Source: JAFDWI01 sp964449375 (GTDB lineage: Bacteria; Actinomycetota; Acidimicrobiia; Acidimicrobiales; Iamiaceae). From it: DNA of 18,649 bases. The position numbers were made by a program, and so were the translations under genes. The stretch lies in contig CAYVAS010000052.1 in NCBI GenBank assembly GCA_964449375.1, forward strand, positions 1 to 18,649. The letters are read 5' to 3'. Below, piece by piece: positions 1 to 8,813 of this stretch (within the stretch, counting starts at the first letter, position 1; each line of letters starts with the position of its first letter). The notes under the pieces are model-generated. The model had not been told where the DNA came from. It saw only the letters and a list, made by a program, of their open reading frames with translations, and searched no databases.

Positions 1-1490
1 AGTGGAACCCGATGAACGTGTGCAGCTACCACCTCCAGGAGGCCGGTGCCACGCCCCGCCAGGAGATCGCCTTCGCGCTGGCGACCGCGATCGACGTGCT
101 CGACGCGGTCAAGGAGTCCGGCCAGGTGCCCGAGGACCGGTTCGATGCGGTGTTCGCGTCGATCTCGTTCTTCGTGAACGCCGGGATCCGCTTCGTGGAG
201 GAGACCGCCAAGATGCGGGCCTTCACCCGGCTGTGGGCTCGGATCGGTCGGGAACGCTACGGCGTGACGGACCCCAAGGCGCTGCGGTTCCGCTACGGCG
301 TGCAGGTCAACTCGCTGGGGCTCACCGAGGCCCAACCCGAGAACAACGTCCAACGCATCGTGCTGGAGATGCTGGCGGTGACCCTGTCCAAGGACGCCCG
401 GGCCCGTTCGGTGCAGCTTCCGGCCTGGAACGAGGCCCTCGGACTCCCCCGCCCCTGGGACCAGCAGTGGTCGCTGCGCATGCAACAGGTGCTGGCCTAT
501 GAGACCGACCTGCTCGAGCACGACGACATCTTCGCCGGCAGCCACGTCATGGAAGCCATGACCGACGAGCTGATCGACGCCGCCGACGCCGAGCTCGACG
601 AGGTGCTGCAACTCGGGGGCGCCTTCGAGGCGATCGACGAACTGAAGGGACGGCTGGTCACCTCTCACGCGGAACGGATGCGCCGCATCGAGGCGGGCGA
701 GCAGACCGTGGTGGGGGTCAACGCCTTCACCGAGACCGCGCCCTCCCCGCTCGGGGGCGCCGAGTCGATCCTGCGGGTCGATCCCCGGGTCCAGGACGAG
801 GCGATCGCCGACGTGAAGGCCTGGCGTTCCCGGCGCGACGCATCCGCGGTCGAGCGGTCCCTCGCCGCGTTGCGGCGCGCGGCGGTCGAGGGCGACAACA
901 TCATGGCCGCCACCGTGGACCTCGCCCACGCCGGCGGGACCACCGGCGAGTGGGCCGACACCCTGCGCGAGGCCTTCGGCGAGTACCGCGCGCCCACGGG
1001 TGTGGCCGCGGCCGCCGGACACGGCGTGGTCCTCGAAGGGCTGGCTGCGGTCGCGGAGCGGAACCGGGGTCTGGAGGGCGGGCCGGTGCGCCTGCTGGTC
1101 GCGAAGCCCGGCCTCGACGGCCACTCCAACGGTGCGGAGCAGATCTCGGTCGCCGCCCGCGACGCGGGCATGGAGGTCATCTACCAGGGCATCCGCCTGC
1201 GGCCCTCCCAGATCGCCGCGGTGGCCCGGGACGAGGACGTCGAGGTCGTGGGGCTGTCGATCCTCTCGGGCAGCCACATGGAGCTGATCCCCGAGGTGGT
1301 CGCCTCGCTGCGCGACCAGGGCGTGACCGCGCCGGTGGTCGCCGGGGGGATCATCCCCGAAGAGGACCGCGAGGCCCTGCTGGCCGACGGCGTGGCCCGC
1401 GTCTACACGCCCAAGGACTTCGAGCTGGTCCAGATCATGGGCGACCTCACCGACCTCGCCGAGGCCGAACGCACCTCGCCCACCTCCTAG
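1..1490 (+). CDS. ecm: Ethylmalonyl-CoA mutase (B12-dependent), 5' truncated by window edge
   Basis: This is the C-terminal 495 residues of a fused, coenzyme-B12-dependent acyl-CoA mutase. The reading frame is open from base 3, and the peptide WNPMNVCSYHLQEAGATP at the very start is a family signature, so the ATG at 12 is internal and roughly 170-180 residues lie upstream of the window. The C-terminal B12-binding domain carries the DxHxxG cobalt-ligand motif within GLDGHSNGAEQI (Asp codon 1116-1118, His codon 1122-1124), followed by VVGLSILSGSH and VYTPKDFEL. The HSNGAEQ variant and LSILSGSH are what I know from Ecm/MeaA, whereas methylmalonyl-CoA mutases usually have GQDGHDRG. Ecm converts ethylmalonyl-CoA to methylsuccinyl-CoA in the ethylmalonyl-CoA pathway for acetyl-CoA assimilation. 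No crotonyl-CoA carboxylase/reductase gene is visible here; it could lie upstream. Identity as a mutase is certain, Ecm rather than another mutase very likely. Stop TAG 1488-1490. Confidence 0.92.
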   Translation, partial: WNPMNVCSYHLQEAGATPRQEIAFALATAIDVLDAVKESGQVPEDRFDAVFASISFFVNAGIRFVEETAKMRAFTRLWARIGRERYGVTDPKALRFRYGVQVNSLGLTEAQPENNVQRIVLEMLAVTLSKDARARSVQLPAWNEALGLPRPWDQQWSLRMQQVLAYETDLLEHDDIFAGSHVMEAMTDELIDAADAELDEVLQLGGAFEAIDELKGRLVTSHAERMRRIEAGEQTVVGVNAFTETAPSPLGGAESILRVDPRVQDEAIADVKAWRSRRDASAVERSLAALRRAAVEGDNIMAATVDLAHAGGTTGEWADTLREAFGEYRAPTGVAAAAGHGVVLEGLAAVAERNRGLEGGPVRLLVAKPGLDGHSNGAEQISVAARDAGMEVIYQGIRLRPSQIAAVARDEDVEVVGLSILSGSHMELIPEVVASLRDQGVTAPVVAGGIIPEEDREALLADGVARVYTPKDFELVQIMGDLTDLAEAERTSPTS

Positions 1491-1538
1491 CAGCGACACC
1501 ACTGGCGCCCGCGGAGCGTCGGCTAGACAGGTGCCGAC

Positions 1539-2807
1539 ATGTCCCCGGACGAGCGACCTCCCCGACCGGGGCCGACCGGGCGGCCGCGACGGCGCCGTCG
1601 CGGTGGCCCCGACTGGATCCGCACGTGGTTCGTCGCGGTGCTCGTGGTGTGGGTGCTCATCCCCTTCGCCGCTGCATCCGGCGCCGCCCAGGACGCACTG
1701 CCCTACGTGGCCGCCGGTCGGCTGGTGAGCGACCGACCCGAGGCGGTCTACCCCACCACCGGTGACCGGCACACCGGCATCGACGACGCCTTCGCGCAGG
1801 AGTACTGCTCGCTGCTGGATTCCCAGGTGGTCCGCTGTGACCAGGTGGCGGTCGCCTTCCTGGCCACGCCCCTGGCGTTGCCCTTCGCCGTGGCGATCTC
1901 GCCGCTGTCGGGCGTGGCCGCGAGCCTGCTGATGCGCAGCGCCGCGGCGGTGCTGCTCGCCGCGGGCATGGCGTTGGTCTGGAAACGCTTGGCCCACCGG
2001 ACCCGCCGGGCCCCGCTGCAACTGCTGCTCACCGCGGTGGCGCTCACCCCGCTGGCGACCGCCACGATCGGTTTCGCCCAGACCTCACCGGTGATGTTCG
2101 TGTCGGTGCTGGGGGGCCTGGGCGCGACGAGCCGGGCGGGCCGGGTCGCCCAGGTCCTGGCCTGGGTCGCCGCCAGCATCTTCAAGGCGTTTCCCGCCGC
2201 GCTGGTGCTGGTGCTGGTGTGGCTGCGGCGCTGGCGGTTCCTGGCCGCGGCCGCGGCGGTGGTCGCGGCGGCCGCTGCGGTGACCGCGCTGGTCGCCCCG
2301 GCCTCGATCGTGAGCGACTTCCTGGACTCGACGCGGGCGATCTCGGCCGAGGGCGCCGACGGGTCGATCACCTGGCTGGTCAGCGATCTCACCGGCGTCG
2401 ACGGCCTGGGACGGGCCGCGGCGGTCCTGGTGGGCGCGGCGTGCTGCTGGTTCGGGTTGGTGCGAACCGAGCCCGACGTTCGCTGGGCTGCCGGCTATCT
2501 GGCGCTGGTCGTGGTCTCGCCCCTGTTCCAGGTGCACTACCTGTGGGTGCCCCTCGGCGCGGTGGTCGTCGCGCTGGCCGCCCAACGCCGTCTGGGGAAG
2601 CGTTCGCTGACCGCCCTGCCGGTGCTGGCGCTGCTCACGATCCCACCCAGCCTGGCCGACGACCCGACCCGGGGGTTCCACCCCACCCACCAGGCGCTGC
2701 TCGTCGTGGTCACCGCCGCGGCGTTCTGCTGGTTCGCGGCCCGTTCCCGCCCGGCCACGACGCCCACGGCGAACACCCCCGCACCGGATCGGACGCGCCG
2801 ACCGTGA
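1539..2807 (+). CDS. GT87/DUF2029-type integral membrane glycosyltransferase, copy 1
   Basis: A 422-residue polytopic membrane protein with a basic N-terminal tail (residues 1-27), a first membrane helix at about 28-47 and roughly nine or ten further hydrophobic segments. It resembles the GT-C-fold family GT87 (DUF2029), whose members transfer sugars, often mannose, from polyprenyl-phosphate donors on the outer face of the membrane. Visible signatures are an acidic residue just after helix 1 (D52 in AQDALPYVAAG, the position of the proposed catalytic Asp in GT87), AQTSPVMFVSV, FKAFPAAL and a late VHY motif. It is a clear paralogue of the next gene, sharing AQDAxPYVAAG, LAHRTxRAP and QTSPxxF. 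The ATG at 1539 is chosen; a weak -10-like TAGACA lies at 1524-1529. The stop overlaps the next GTG start by 4 bases (GTGA), so translation is probably coupled. The sugar donor and acceptor cannot be told from sequence. Confidence 0.8.
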   Translation: MSPDERPPRPGPTGRPRRRRRGGPDWIRTWFVAVLVVWVLIPFAAASGAAQDALPYVAAGRLVSDRPEAVYPTTGDRHTGIDDAFAQEYCSLLDSQVVRCDQVAVAFLATPLALPFAVAISPLSGVAASLLMRSAAAVLLAAGMALVWKRLAHRTRRAPLQLLLTAVALTPLATATIGFAQTSPVMFVSVLGGLGATSRAGRVAQVLAWVAASIFKAFPAALVLVLVWLRRWRFLAAAAAVVAAAAAVTALVAPASIVSDFLDSTRAISAEGADGSITWLVSDLTGVDGLGRAAAVLVGAACCWFGLVRTEPDVRWAAGYLALVVVSPLFQVHYLWVPLGAVVVALAAQRRLGKRSLTALPVLALLTIPPSLADDPTRGFHPTHQALLVVVTAAAFCWFAARSRPATTPTANTPAPDRTRRP

Positions 2808-4042
2808 CCCCCTCGCAGTCGGCGATCCCGCCGATCCTGCGCCACGCCTTCCTGGCGGTACTGGCGCTGTGGCTCATCATGCCGATCGCGCTGGGCGGCC
2901 GGGTCGCCCAGGACGCCGTGCCCTACGTGGCTGCCGGTGAGCTGGCCCGCACCAAGCCCGACGAGGTCTACGCGGCGCGCAACGGCGACCTGTACGACCT
3001 GCGGCCCGCGTTCGCCACCGCCTGGTGCGAGGCCGCTCCCCCGGGAACCGACTGCGCGGACCTCGCGGTCGCGTTCGTCGCCGCGCCCCCGGTGGTACCG
3101 GTGACGATCGCGCTCGCCGCGCTGGGCGACCGGGGTGGTGCCCTGGCGATGCAGTTCGCCGCCGCGGGGCTGCTGGCCGCCGGCATGTGGCTGCTGTGGC
3201 AGCGCCTGGCCCACCGGACCAGCCGGGCCCCCCAGCTCCTGGTGGCCACCGCGGTGGCGGCCACCCCCATGGCGATGGTGCCCATCGGCCTGGGCCAGAC
3301 CTCCCCGATCCTGTTCCTCTCGGTGTGTGTGGGGGTCGGCATCGGGTCGCGTCGGCGCAGCGCGGTCGCCGGGCTGGTGTGGGCCGCGGCTGCGGCGCTC
3401 AAGGTGTTCCCCGCCGTGCTGGCCCTGATCCTGTGGTGGCGACGCCGCTTCGTGACCCTGGCCTGGGGGCTGGGTCTGTTGGCGGTGCTGTCGGTGGTGG
3501 CCGTGGTGGCGCTGGACGTGTCGATCTGGGACGACTTCGTGCGGGTCACCGTCGAGCTCCAGGCGAACACCACCGCCAACCCCTACAACGGCTCGGTCGA
3601 CGCCTTCGTGGTGCGGCTCGTGGGCTCGCCGGACTCGACCGCGGTGACGCTGGCCGGCCGGGCGGTCGGACTGGTCGGGGCGGGGGCGGTGTGCTGGTTC
3701 GGGCTGCGCAACACCGACGACGACCTCCGCTGGGCCGCCGGCTCCATTGCGCTGCTGCTGGTCAGCCCGCTGGTGTGGTGGCACTACACCTGGGTGGTCA
3801 TCGGTGCGTTGGGCATCGCCGTCGCCGCCCAGCGCCGCCTGGACGACCGCACCCTGGCGGTGCTGCCGGCCGCCGCGCTGGTGTCGGTCGTGCCCTCCAT
3901 CCCCATCGGGTCCGGCTCGTCGTGGCCCACGGCCCAGGCCCTCGCGCTCATCGCCGGCGCGGTGACCTTCTGTGTGCTGGCCCGGCGTGCCGCTACCGCC
4001 GCGGTTCCCGGGCAGGCCCGGGTCAGACCCGGTGCAGGGTGA
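2804..4042 (+). CDS. GT87/DUF2029-type integral membrane glycosyltransferase, copy 2
   Basis: A 412-residue polytopic membrane protein paralogous to the preceding gene and probably its tandem duplicate. GTG at 2804 is chosen as start because it forms a GTGA overlap with the upstream stop and because the protein then lines up with copy 1. The frame is open further upstream, but that part is the shadow of copy 1. Conserved features are a first helix at about residues 14-33, D37 in AQDAVPYVAAG (candidate catalytic acid of the GT87 fold), GQTSPILFLSV, LKVFPAVL and WWHYTWV. Unlike copy 1 it has the fuller GLGQTSP form rather than GFAQTSP, and its first external loop has a different cysteine context (WCEAAPPGTDC), so the two may differ in substrate. 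It ends inside the convergent gene on the other strand, with a 20-bp 3' overlap (4023-4042). Expected role: sugar transfer from a lipid carrier in envelope glycan or glycolipid synthesis (family knowledge, not proven). Confidence 0.8.
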   Translation: MTPSQSAIPPILRHAFLAVLALWLIMPIALGGRVAQDAVPYVAAGELARTKPDEVYAARNGDLYDLRPAFATAWCEAAPPGTDCADLAVAFVAAPPVVPVTIALAALGDRGGALAMQFAAAGLLAAGMWLLWQRLAHRTSRAPQLLVATAVAATPMAMVPIGLGQTSPILFLSVCVGVGIGSRRRSAVAGLVWAAAAALKVFPAVLALILWWRRRFVTLAWGLGLLAVLSVVAVVALDVSIWDDFVRVTVELQANTTANPYNGSVDAFVVRLVGSPDSTAVTLAGRAVGLVGAGAVCWFGLRNTDDDLRWAAGSIALLLVSPLVWWHYTWVVIGALGIAVAAQRRLDDRTLAVLPAAALVSVVPSIPIGSGSSWPTAQALALIAGAVTFCVLARRAATAAVPGQARVRPGAG

Positions 4043-4739
4043 GTCCCAACTCGGCGAAGGCCGGCGCCAGATCCACACTGCCCGGCACCCGCATGCACCA
4101 CTCGTCCCCTTCGGTGGTGGCCACCCGCACCAGCGCCCAGGACCCCCACAGGGGTGCCGCCTCCACCGTGCTCACCTGTTCGGGCGCGGTCGACAGCTCG
4201 TCGATGCCCGCAGCCCGCGACACCGCTCCGGGCTTCCACACCACCGCGGAGTCCTCGAGTACCAGCGTGCCCACGGCGTAGGACTTGGCGAGCTTGGGCG
4301 ACACGACCTGACCGAGTTTGGACAGGTCGGCGCCCAGGATCTGCGCGTCGAGGCGACGCACGGGTTCGGCGCCCTCGTCGTCGAAATCGTCCTGGTCGGC
4401 TTCGGCCGCGACCGGGTCGTCCGCGTCGTCGGGCGCGTCGATCCCCTCGTCGTCGAAGTCGTCGTCGTCGTAGTCGTCGAGGTCGTCGGCGACGGGTTCG
4501 GGTTTCCACTCGGGCGTGATGCTCAGCCCGGTGACCCGCCGACCGATCACCGCGACGGCCACCAGCGCGACGATCGCCACGCCGACCACGACGAGCACCA
4601 CGGTGCTGGCGTTGGAGCCGGCGACGAACGCGATCGCCAACAGCACGGCGACCACGACCACCAGGGCGATGATGCCCCGGGTCCGTCCCCGCGCATGGAT
4701 CTCTTCCCACCGGGCTTGCGCTTCCTTGATTCCTGGCAC
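4023..4739 (-). CDS. Two-helix membrane protein with acidic linker and C-terminal cytosolic domain, function unknown
   Basis: A 238-residue protein I cannot assign to a named family. Order: a short charged N-terminus, two membrane helices (about residues 23-41 and 45-66) separated by a very short loop, a strongly acidic low-complexity linker (about 85-124) containing the motif DDFDDEG twice (93-99 and 117-123), and a C-terminal domain (about 127-238) with alternating beta-like stretches that might be a bacterial PH-like fold (speculative). The hairpin plus N-terminal positive charge predicts both termini in the cytoplasm. The frame is open to 4949, but GTG at 4739 is chosen because a purine-rich GAAGGGGAC sits just upstream and because upstream residues would overlap the metallophosphoesterase gene. 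It follows that gene by 61 bp and is the last gene of the pccB-led cluster. Function unknown. Confidence 0.7.
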   Translation of the reverse strand: MPGIKEAQARWEEIHARGRTRGIIALVVVVAVLLAIAFVAGSNASTVVLVVVGVAIVALVAVAVIGRRVTGLSITPEWKPEPVADDLDDYDDDDFDDEGIDAPDDADDPVAAEADQDDFDDEGAEPVRRLDAQILGADLSKLGQVVSPKLAKSYAVGTLVLEDSAVVWKPGAVSRAAGIDELSTAPEQVSTVEAAPLWGSWALVRVATTEGDEWCMRVPGSVDLAPAFAELGLTLHRV

Positions 4740-4800
4740 GTGTCCCCTTCGGCTGTGCTGGTCGGGTTCTTGAGGTCTCGGAGACGGCCCGCGGGCCGCG

Positions 4801-5829
4801 CTAGGTCCGTTCGGGCAGGGTGAAACAGCGGTCGTCGAGGTCGCCGAACGCGTACTCGGGGTACAGCCCGGCGTACATCGCGCGGGTCCGGTCGGTCCAC
4901 GCCAGGGCATCGGGATCCGAGATGCGGTGGTGGATCTGGCAGATGCCACCCTCGTAGATGCGGTACTCGGCCCAGGACCCGGGAAAGTCCTTGACCGAGG
5001 CCACCTCCACCCAGGGCACCTCGCCGGTTGCGGTGAAGGTCTGGCGGCGGTTCCGGTGGGTGTGACCCGCGAAATAGCCGCGGATCGCGGGCCGGCGGCG
5101 CACCACCTCGATGAGCGCCACCGAGTCGGCCGGGGCGATCCCGAAGAACGTGGGCACCGGCGCGTCGTCGTCGGGATTCCAACAGTGGTGGTGCCCCATC
5201 ACCAGCACCGGGACCTCCGAGGCGGCGGCCAGCGCGTCGAGCCACTCCAGGGTGGCTTCGGCGACCTGGCCGTTGGGTTGTTCCTCGATCGCGGTGTCGA
5301 TCAAGGCGACCGTCGCGCCCGGCACGTCGATGCGCTGGTGGGGCACGGCGGCGAAGCGCCCGCCGTGACAGGAGTCGTGGTTGCCGCGCACGTGATGGAG
5401 CCGCTCGCCGAAGGTCGGTTCGTACACCTCGAGGAACCGGCGGTACTCGTCGATCGCCCCGTTGGCGGTCAGGTCGCCCTTGACGACGACCGCGTCGGGG
5501 TCGAGCCGGTCGATCTCGGCCACCACGCATCGGTTCATCAGCTCGGGGTAGGGCTCCTCGCCGGGTTCGGAGCTCAACACCGGTCCGATGTCGACCCCGT
5601 CGAGCACCCCGGCTTCGGTCTCGCCGAAGTGCACGTCGTTGACCGTGGCGATCGTGGCCAGCAGCTCACCGGGCGCGGGCAGGGTCCGGAACGAGAACCC
5701 GTCGATCTCGTAGTCGGTGTCCGGAGTCAGGCCCTCGTGGCGGGTGACCTCCGGGCCGTGGTGGATCACCGCGTGGTCCGGTGCGACCGTCGTCAGTTCG
5801 GGCTCGATGGTGGCGACGACGGCGAACAC
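4801..5829 (-). CDS. Calcineurin-like metallophosphoesterase (CpdA/class III phosphodiesterase-like)
   Basis: A 342-residue dinuclear-metal phosphoesterase. All five family blocks are present: DVH at residues 65-67, GDLTANG at 118-124, GNHD at 149-152, GHHH at 212-215 and GHTH at 255-258. Residues 1-55 form a small beta-rich region ending in LTPDTDYEIDGFSFRTLP, which reads like a fibronectin-III/PhoD-type N-terminal domain. There is no signal peptide or membrane helix, so it is probably cytosolic. Related enzymes hydrolyse cyclic nucleotides or other phosphodiesters; the actual substrate is unknown. The start is GTG at 5829, with no good ribosome-binding site but only 21 bp after the stop of the epsilon-subunit gene, so it is likely expressed from the pccB promoter. 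Its position directly behind a biotin-carboxylase partner gene is unexplained. Confidence 0.88.
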   Translation of the reverse strand: MFAVVATIEPELTTVAPDHAVIHHGPEVTRHEGLTPDTDYEIDGFSFRTLPAPGELLATIATVNDVHFGETEAGVLDGVDIGPVLSSEPGEEPYPELMNRCVVAEIDRLDPDAVVVKGDLTANGAIDEYRRFLEVYEPTFGERLHHVRGNHDSCHGGRFAAVPHQRIDVPGATVALIDTAIEEQPNGQVAEATLEWLDALAAASEVPVLVMGHHHCWNPDDDAPVPTFFGIAPADSVALIEVVRRRPAIRGYFAGHTHRNRRQTFTATGEVPWVEVASVKDFPGSWAEYRIYEGGICQIHHRISDPDALAWTDRTRAMYAGLYPEYAFGDLDDRCFTLPERT

Positions 5830-5850
5830 GGGAGGAACGCTACGAGGTGT

Positions 5851-6038
5851 TCAGGGCCGGCGACGACGCAGCGGAACCGGCTTGACCCACCACCGGCCCG
5901 AGAACCGCCACCTGGCCACGCCCTCGGGCTCGGGCTCGGCGGCCGCGGGCGCCAGCAGGACCGAGGCGGCCGCGGCGATCGCCGCGACCTCGTCGTCGGT
6001 GGGGGTGCCACCGCGGACGGCCGGGTCGGGACCGGGGC

Positions 6039-6042
<4 letters not shown>
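5851..6042 (-). CDS. Acyl-CoA carboxylase epsilon subunit
   Basis: A 63-residue protein of the ACC-epsilon type. It shows the typical short N-terminus leading into TDDEVAAIAAAASVLLA (about residues 15-31) and a Trp/Arg-rich tail (WRFSGRWW, then RRRR). In streptomycetes and mycobacteria this small subunit binds the carboxyltransferase beta subunit and stimulates or stabilises the complex (PccE, AccE5). GTG at 6042 overlaps the pccB stop as GTGA (6039-6042), strongly suggesting translational coupling and a fixed subunit ratio. The gene is so short that context matters: position immediately after a carboxyltransferase beta gene is the expected one. The epsilon subunit is restricted to Actinomycetota, which supports the taxonomic call. 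Confidence 0.85.
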
Positions 6043-7598
<1,556 letters not shown>

Positions 7599-7606
7599 GG
7601 GTTTCG

Positions 7607-7612
7607 ACCCTA
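7607..7612 (-). promoter_or_regulatory. Probable -10 box of pccB operon (leaderless)
   Basis: On the minus strand the hexamer TAGGGT matches the actinobacterial -10 pattern TANNNT and ends 8 nt before GTG 7598, so transcription would begin at or next to the start codon. TTGGGC at 7637-7632 could be a -35 box with a long 19-nt spacer. Prediction from pattern only. Confidence 0.5.
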
Positions 7613-7694
7613 TTCCCCGCGCCGCGACCTTGCCCAACCATCGGCCCGGGCGACGGCTCCGGGTCGTGATGGAGGCCCACCGGAGTCGCCCAGG

Positions 7695-7700
7695 TAGCCT
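7695..7700 (+). promoter_or_regulatory. Probable -10 box of polyprenyl synthase gene (leaderless)
   Basis: TAGCCT matches TANNNT and ends 8 nt before GTG 7709. There is no Shine-Dalgarno-like sequence before that GTG, which fits a leaderless transcript. No convincing -35 box is seen. The divergent pccB -10 lies 82 bp away in the same 110-bp intergenic region. Confidence 0.45.
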
Positions 7701-7708
7701 GCGAAGTC

Positions 7709-8782
7709 GTGACACCGACGCCGGTCGACGCCCCGGCAGCACCCGAGAGTCTCGCCCTCGTCGCCGCGCGGGTCGAAGCCCGCCTGGAGCCCTTCCTGGC
7801 AGGCGAGATCGCCCGCTGGTCCGACTTCGACCCGACGCTGGGCGAGCCGCTCGAGGCGCTACGCGCCCTGGTGATGGCGCCGGCCAAACGGATCCGTCCG
7901 ACGTTCTGCCACTGGGGCACCGTCGCCTCCGGCGGTGACGGTGCCGATCCCCGCGTCGTGGACGCCGGCGCCGCGCTGGAGCTGCTCCAGGCCTTCGCGC
8001 TGATCCACGACGACGTGATGGACGGCTCCGCGGTGCGGCGGGGCCGTCGGACCGCGCACCTGACCTTCGGCGACCACCACCGTGCTGCCGCCTGGCGGGG
8101 CGAGGCGCGCCGGTACGGCGAAGGCGTCGCGATCCTCATCGGCGATCTGGCCCACGTCTATGCCGACCTGTTGATCCACGACGCGCCCGGCGAGGCCCGC
8201 GGGGTGTGGAACACGCTGCGCATCGAGTTGAACGCCGGCCAGTACCTGGACCTGCACGGCACCGCCCGGGGCGAATCGGACCCGACGCGTACCAGCAGGA
8301 TCGCCCGCTACAAGTCGGGCAAGTACACCGTGGAACGCCCGTTGCACCTGGGCGCCGCGATCGGCGGCGGCCTGGAGCGGCTCGGGCCCATGCTCAGCTC
8401 CTACGGCGAACCCCTCGGCGAGGCGTTCCAGCTCCGCGACGACCTGTTGGGCGCCTTCGGTGAGACCGCCCAGACCGGCAAACCCGTCGGGGACGACCTG
8501 CGCGAGGGCAAGCCCACCACCCTGCTGGCCGAGGGCCTGCGCCGCGCGGACGCGTCCGCACGTGAGGTGCTCGACGCCGCCGGTGACGCCTCCCTGGACG
8601 CCGCCGGGGTCGCCCGGATCCAACAGGTGCTCGTCGACGTCGGCGCCCGCGCCGCGATCGAGAACCGCGTCGACGCGCTGGCCCGGGAGGCCACCGGCGC
8701 ACTGGACGCGGACCTGGTCGACGCCGAGGTCGTGACCGCGCTCGAAGAACTCGCCTGGTACGTCGCCCACCGCGACGCCTGA
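7709..8782 (+). CDS. Short-chain (all-E) polyprenyl diphosphate synthase, probably GGPP synthase
   Basis: A 357-residue isoprenyl diphosphate synthase of the all-alpha fold. Visible blocks: KRIRP (60-64) that binds the allylic/IPP diphosphate, the first Asp-rich motif DDVMD (101-105), RRTAH after it, YKSGKYT (201-207), and the second Asp-rich motif region QLRDDLLG (241-248), followed by GKPVGDDLREGK (258-269). The second motif has DDLLG rather than DDxxD, a common variant. The fifth residue before DDVMD is Phe96 and the first motif has no insertion, a pattern linked to C20 (GGPP) product length in archaeal type I enzymes, so GGPP is my best guess; C15 or longer products are not excluded. It elongates DMAPP/FPP with IPP for carotenoids, menaquinone side chains or lipid carriers. 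GTG 7709 is the first start and fits the -10 box. It converges on the hydrolase pair. Confidence 0.87.
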   Translation: MTPTPVDAPAAPESLALVAARVEARLEPFLAGEIARWSDFDPTLGEPLEALRALVMAPAKRIRPTFCHWGTVASGGDGADPRVVDAGAALELLQAFALIHDDVMDGSAVRRGRRTAHLTFGDHHRAAAWRGEARRYGEGVAILIGDLAHVYADLLIHDAPGEARGVWNTLRIELNAGQYLDLHGTARGESDPTRTSRIARYKSGKYTVERPLHLGAAIGGGLERLGPMLSSYGEPLGEAFQLRDDLLGAFGETAQTGKPVGDDLREGKPTTLLAEGLRRADASAREVLDAAGDASLDAAGVARIQQVLVDVGARAAIENRVDALAREATGALDADLVDAEVVTALEELAWYVAHRDA

Positions 8783-8786
8783 GGAA

Positions 8787-8808
8787 CCGGCACCGGGCCC
8801 GGAACCGG
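8787..8808. terminator. Possible bidirectional hairpin between convergent genes
   Basis: In the 31-bp gap between two convergent genes, a perfect 10-bp palindrome CCGGGCCCGG (8793-8802) is flanked on both sides by CCGG separated by two unpaired bases. This can fold as a nested GC-rich hairpin on either strand. No T-tract follows, so it is at best a weak or U-less terminator. Confidence 0.3.
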
Positions 8809-8813
8809 CGGGC

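Noticed and set aside
2537..4078. 513-codon minus-strand open frame
   Set aside because: Antisense to the two GT87 genes; a His/Gly/Gln/Arg-rich translation without domains is typical of shadow frames.
4375..4495. Repetitive GTC/GTCGTC DNA as a tandem repeat array or CRISPR-like element
   Set aside because: It is the coding sequence for the Asp-rich linker of the membrane protein; there are no regular spacers or repeat units.
7599..7742. Upstream extension of pccB
   Set aside because: Arg-rich, overlaps the start of the divergent polyprenyl synthase gene and the predicted promoters of both genes.
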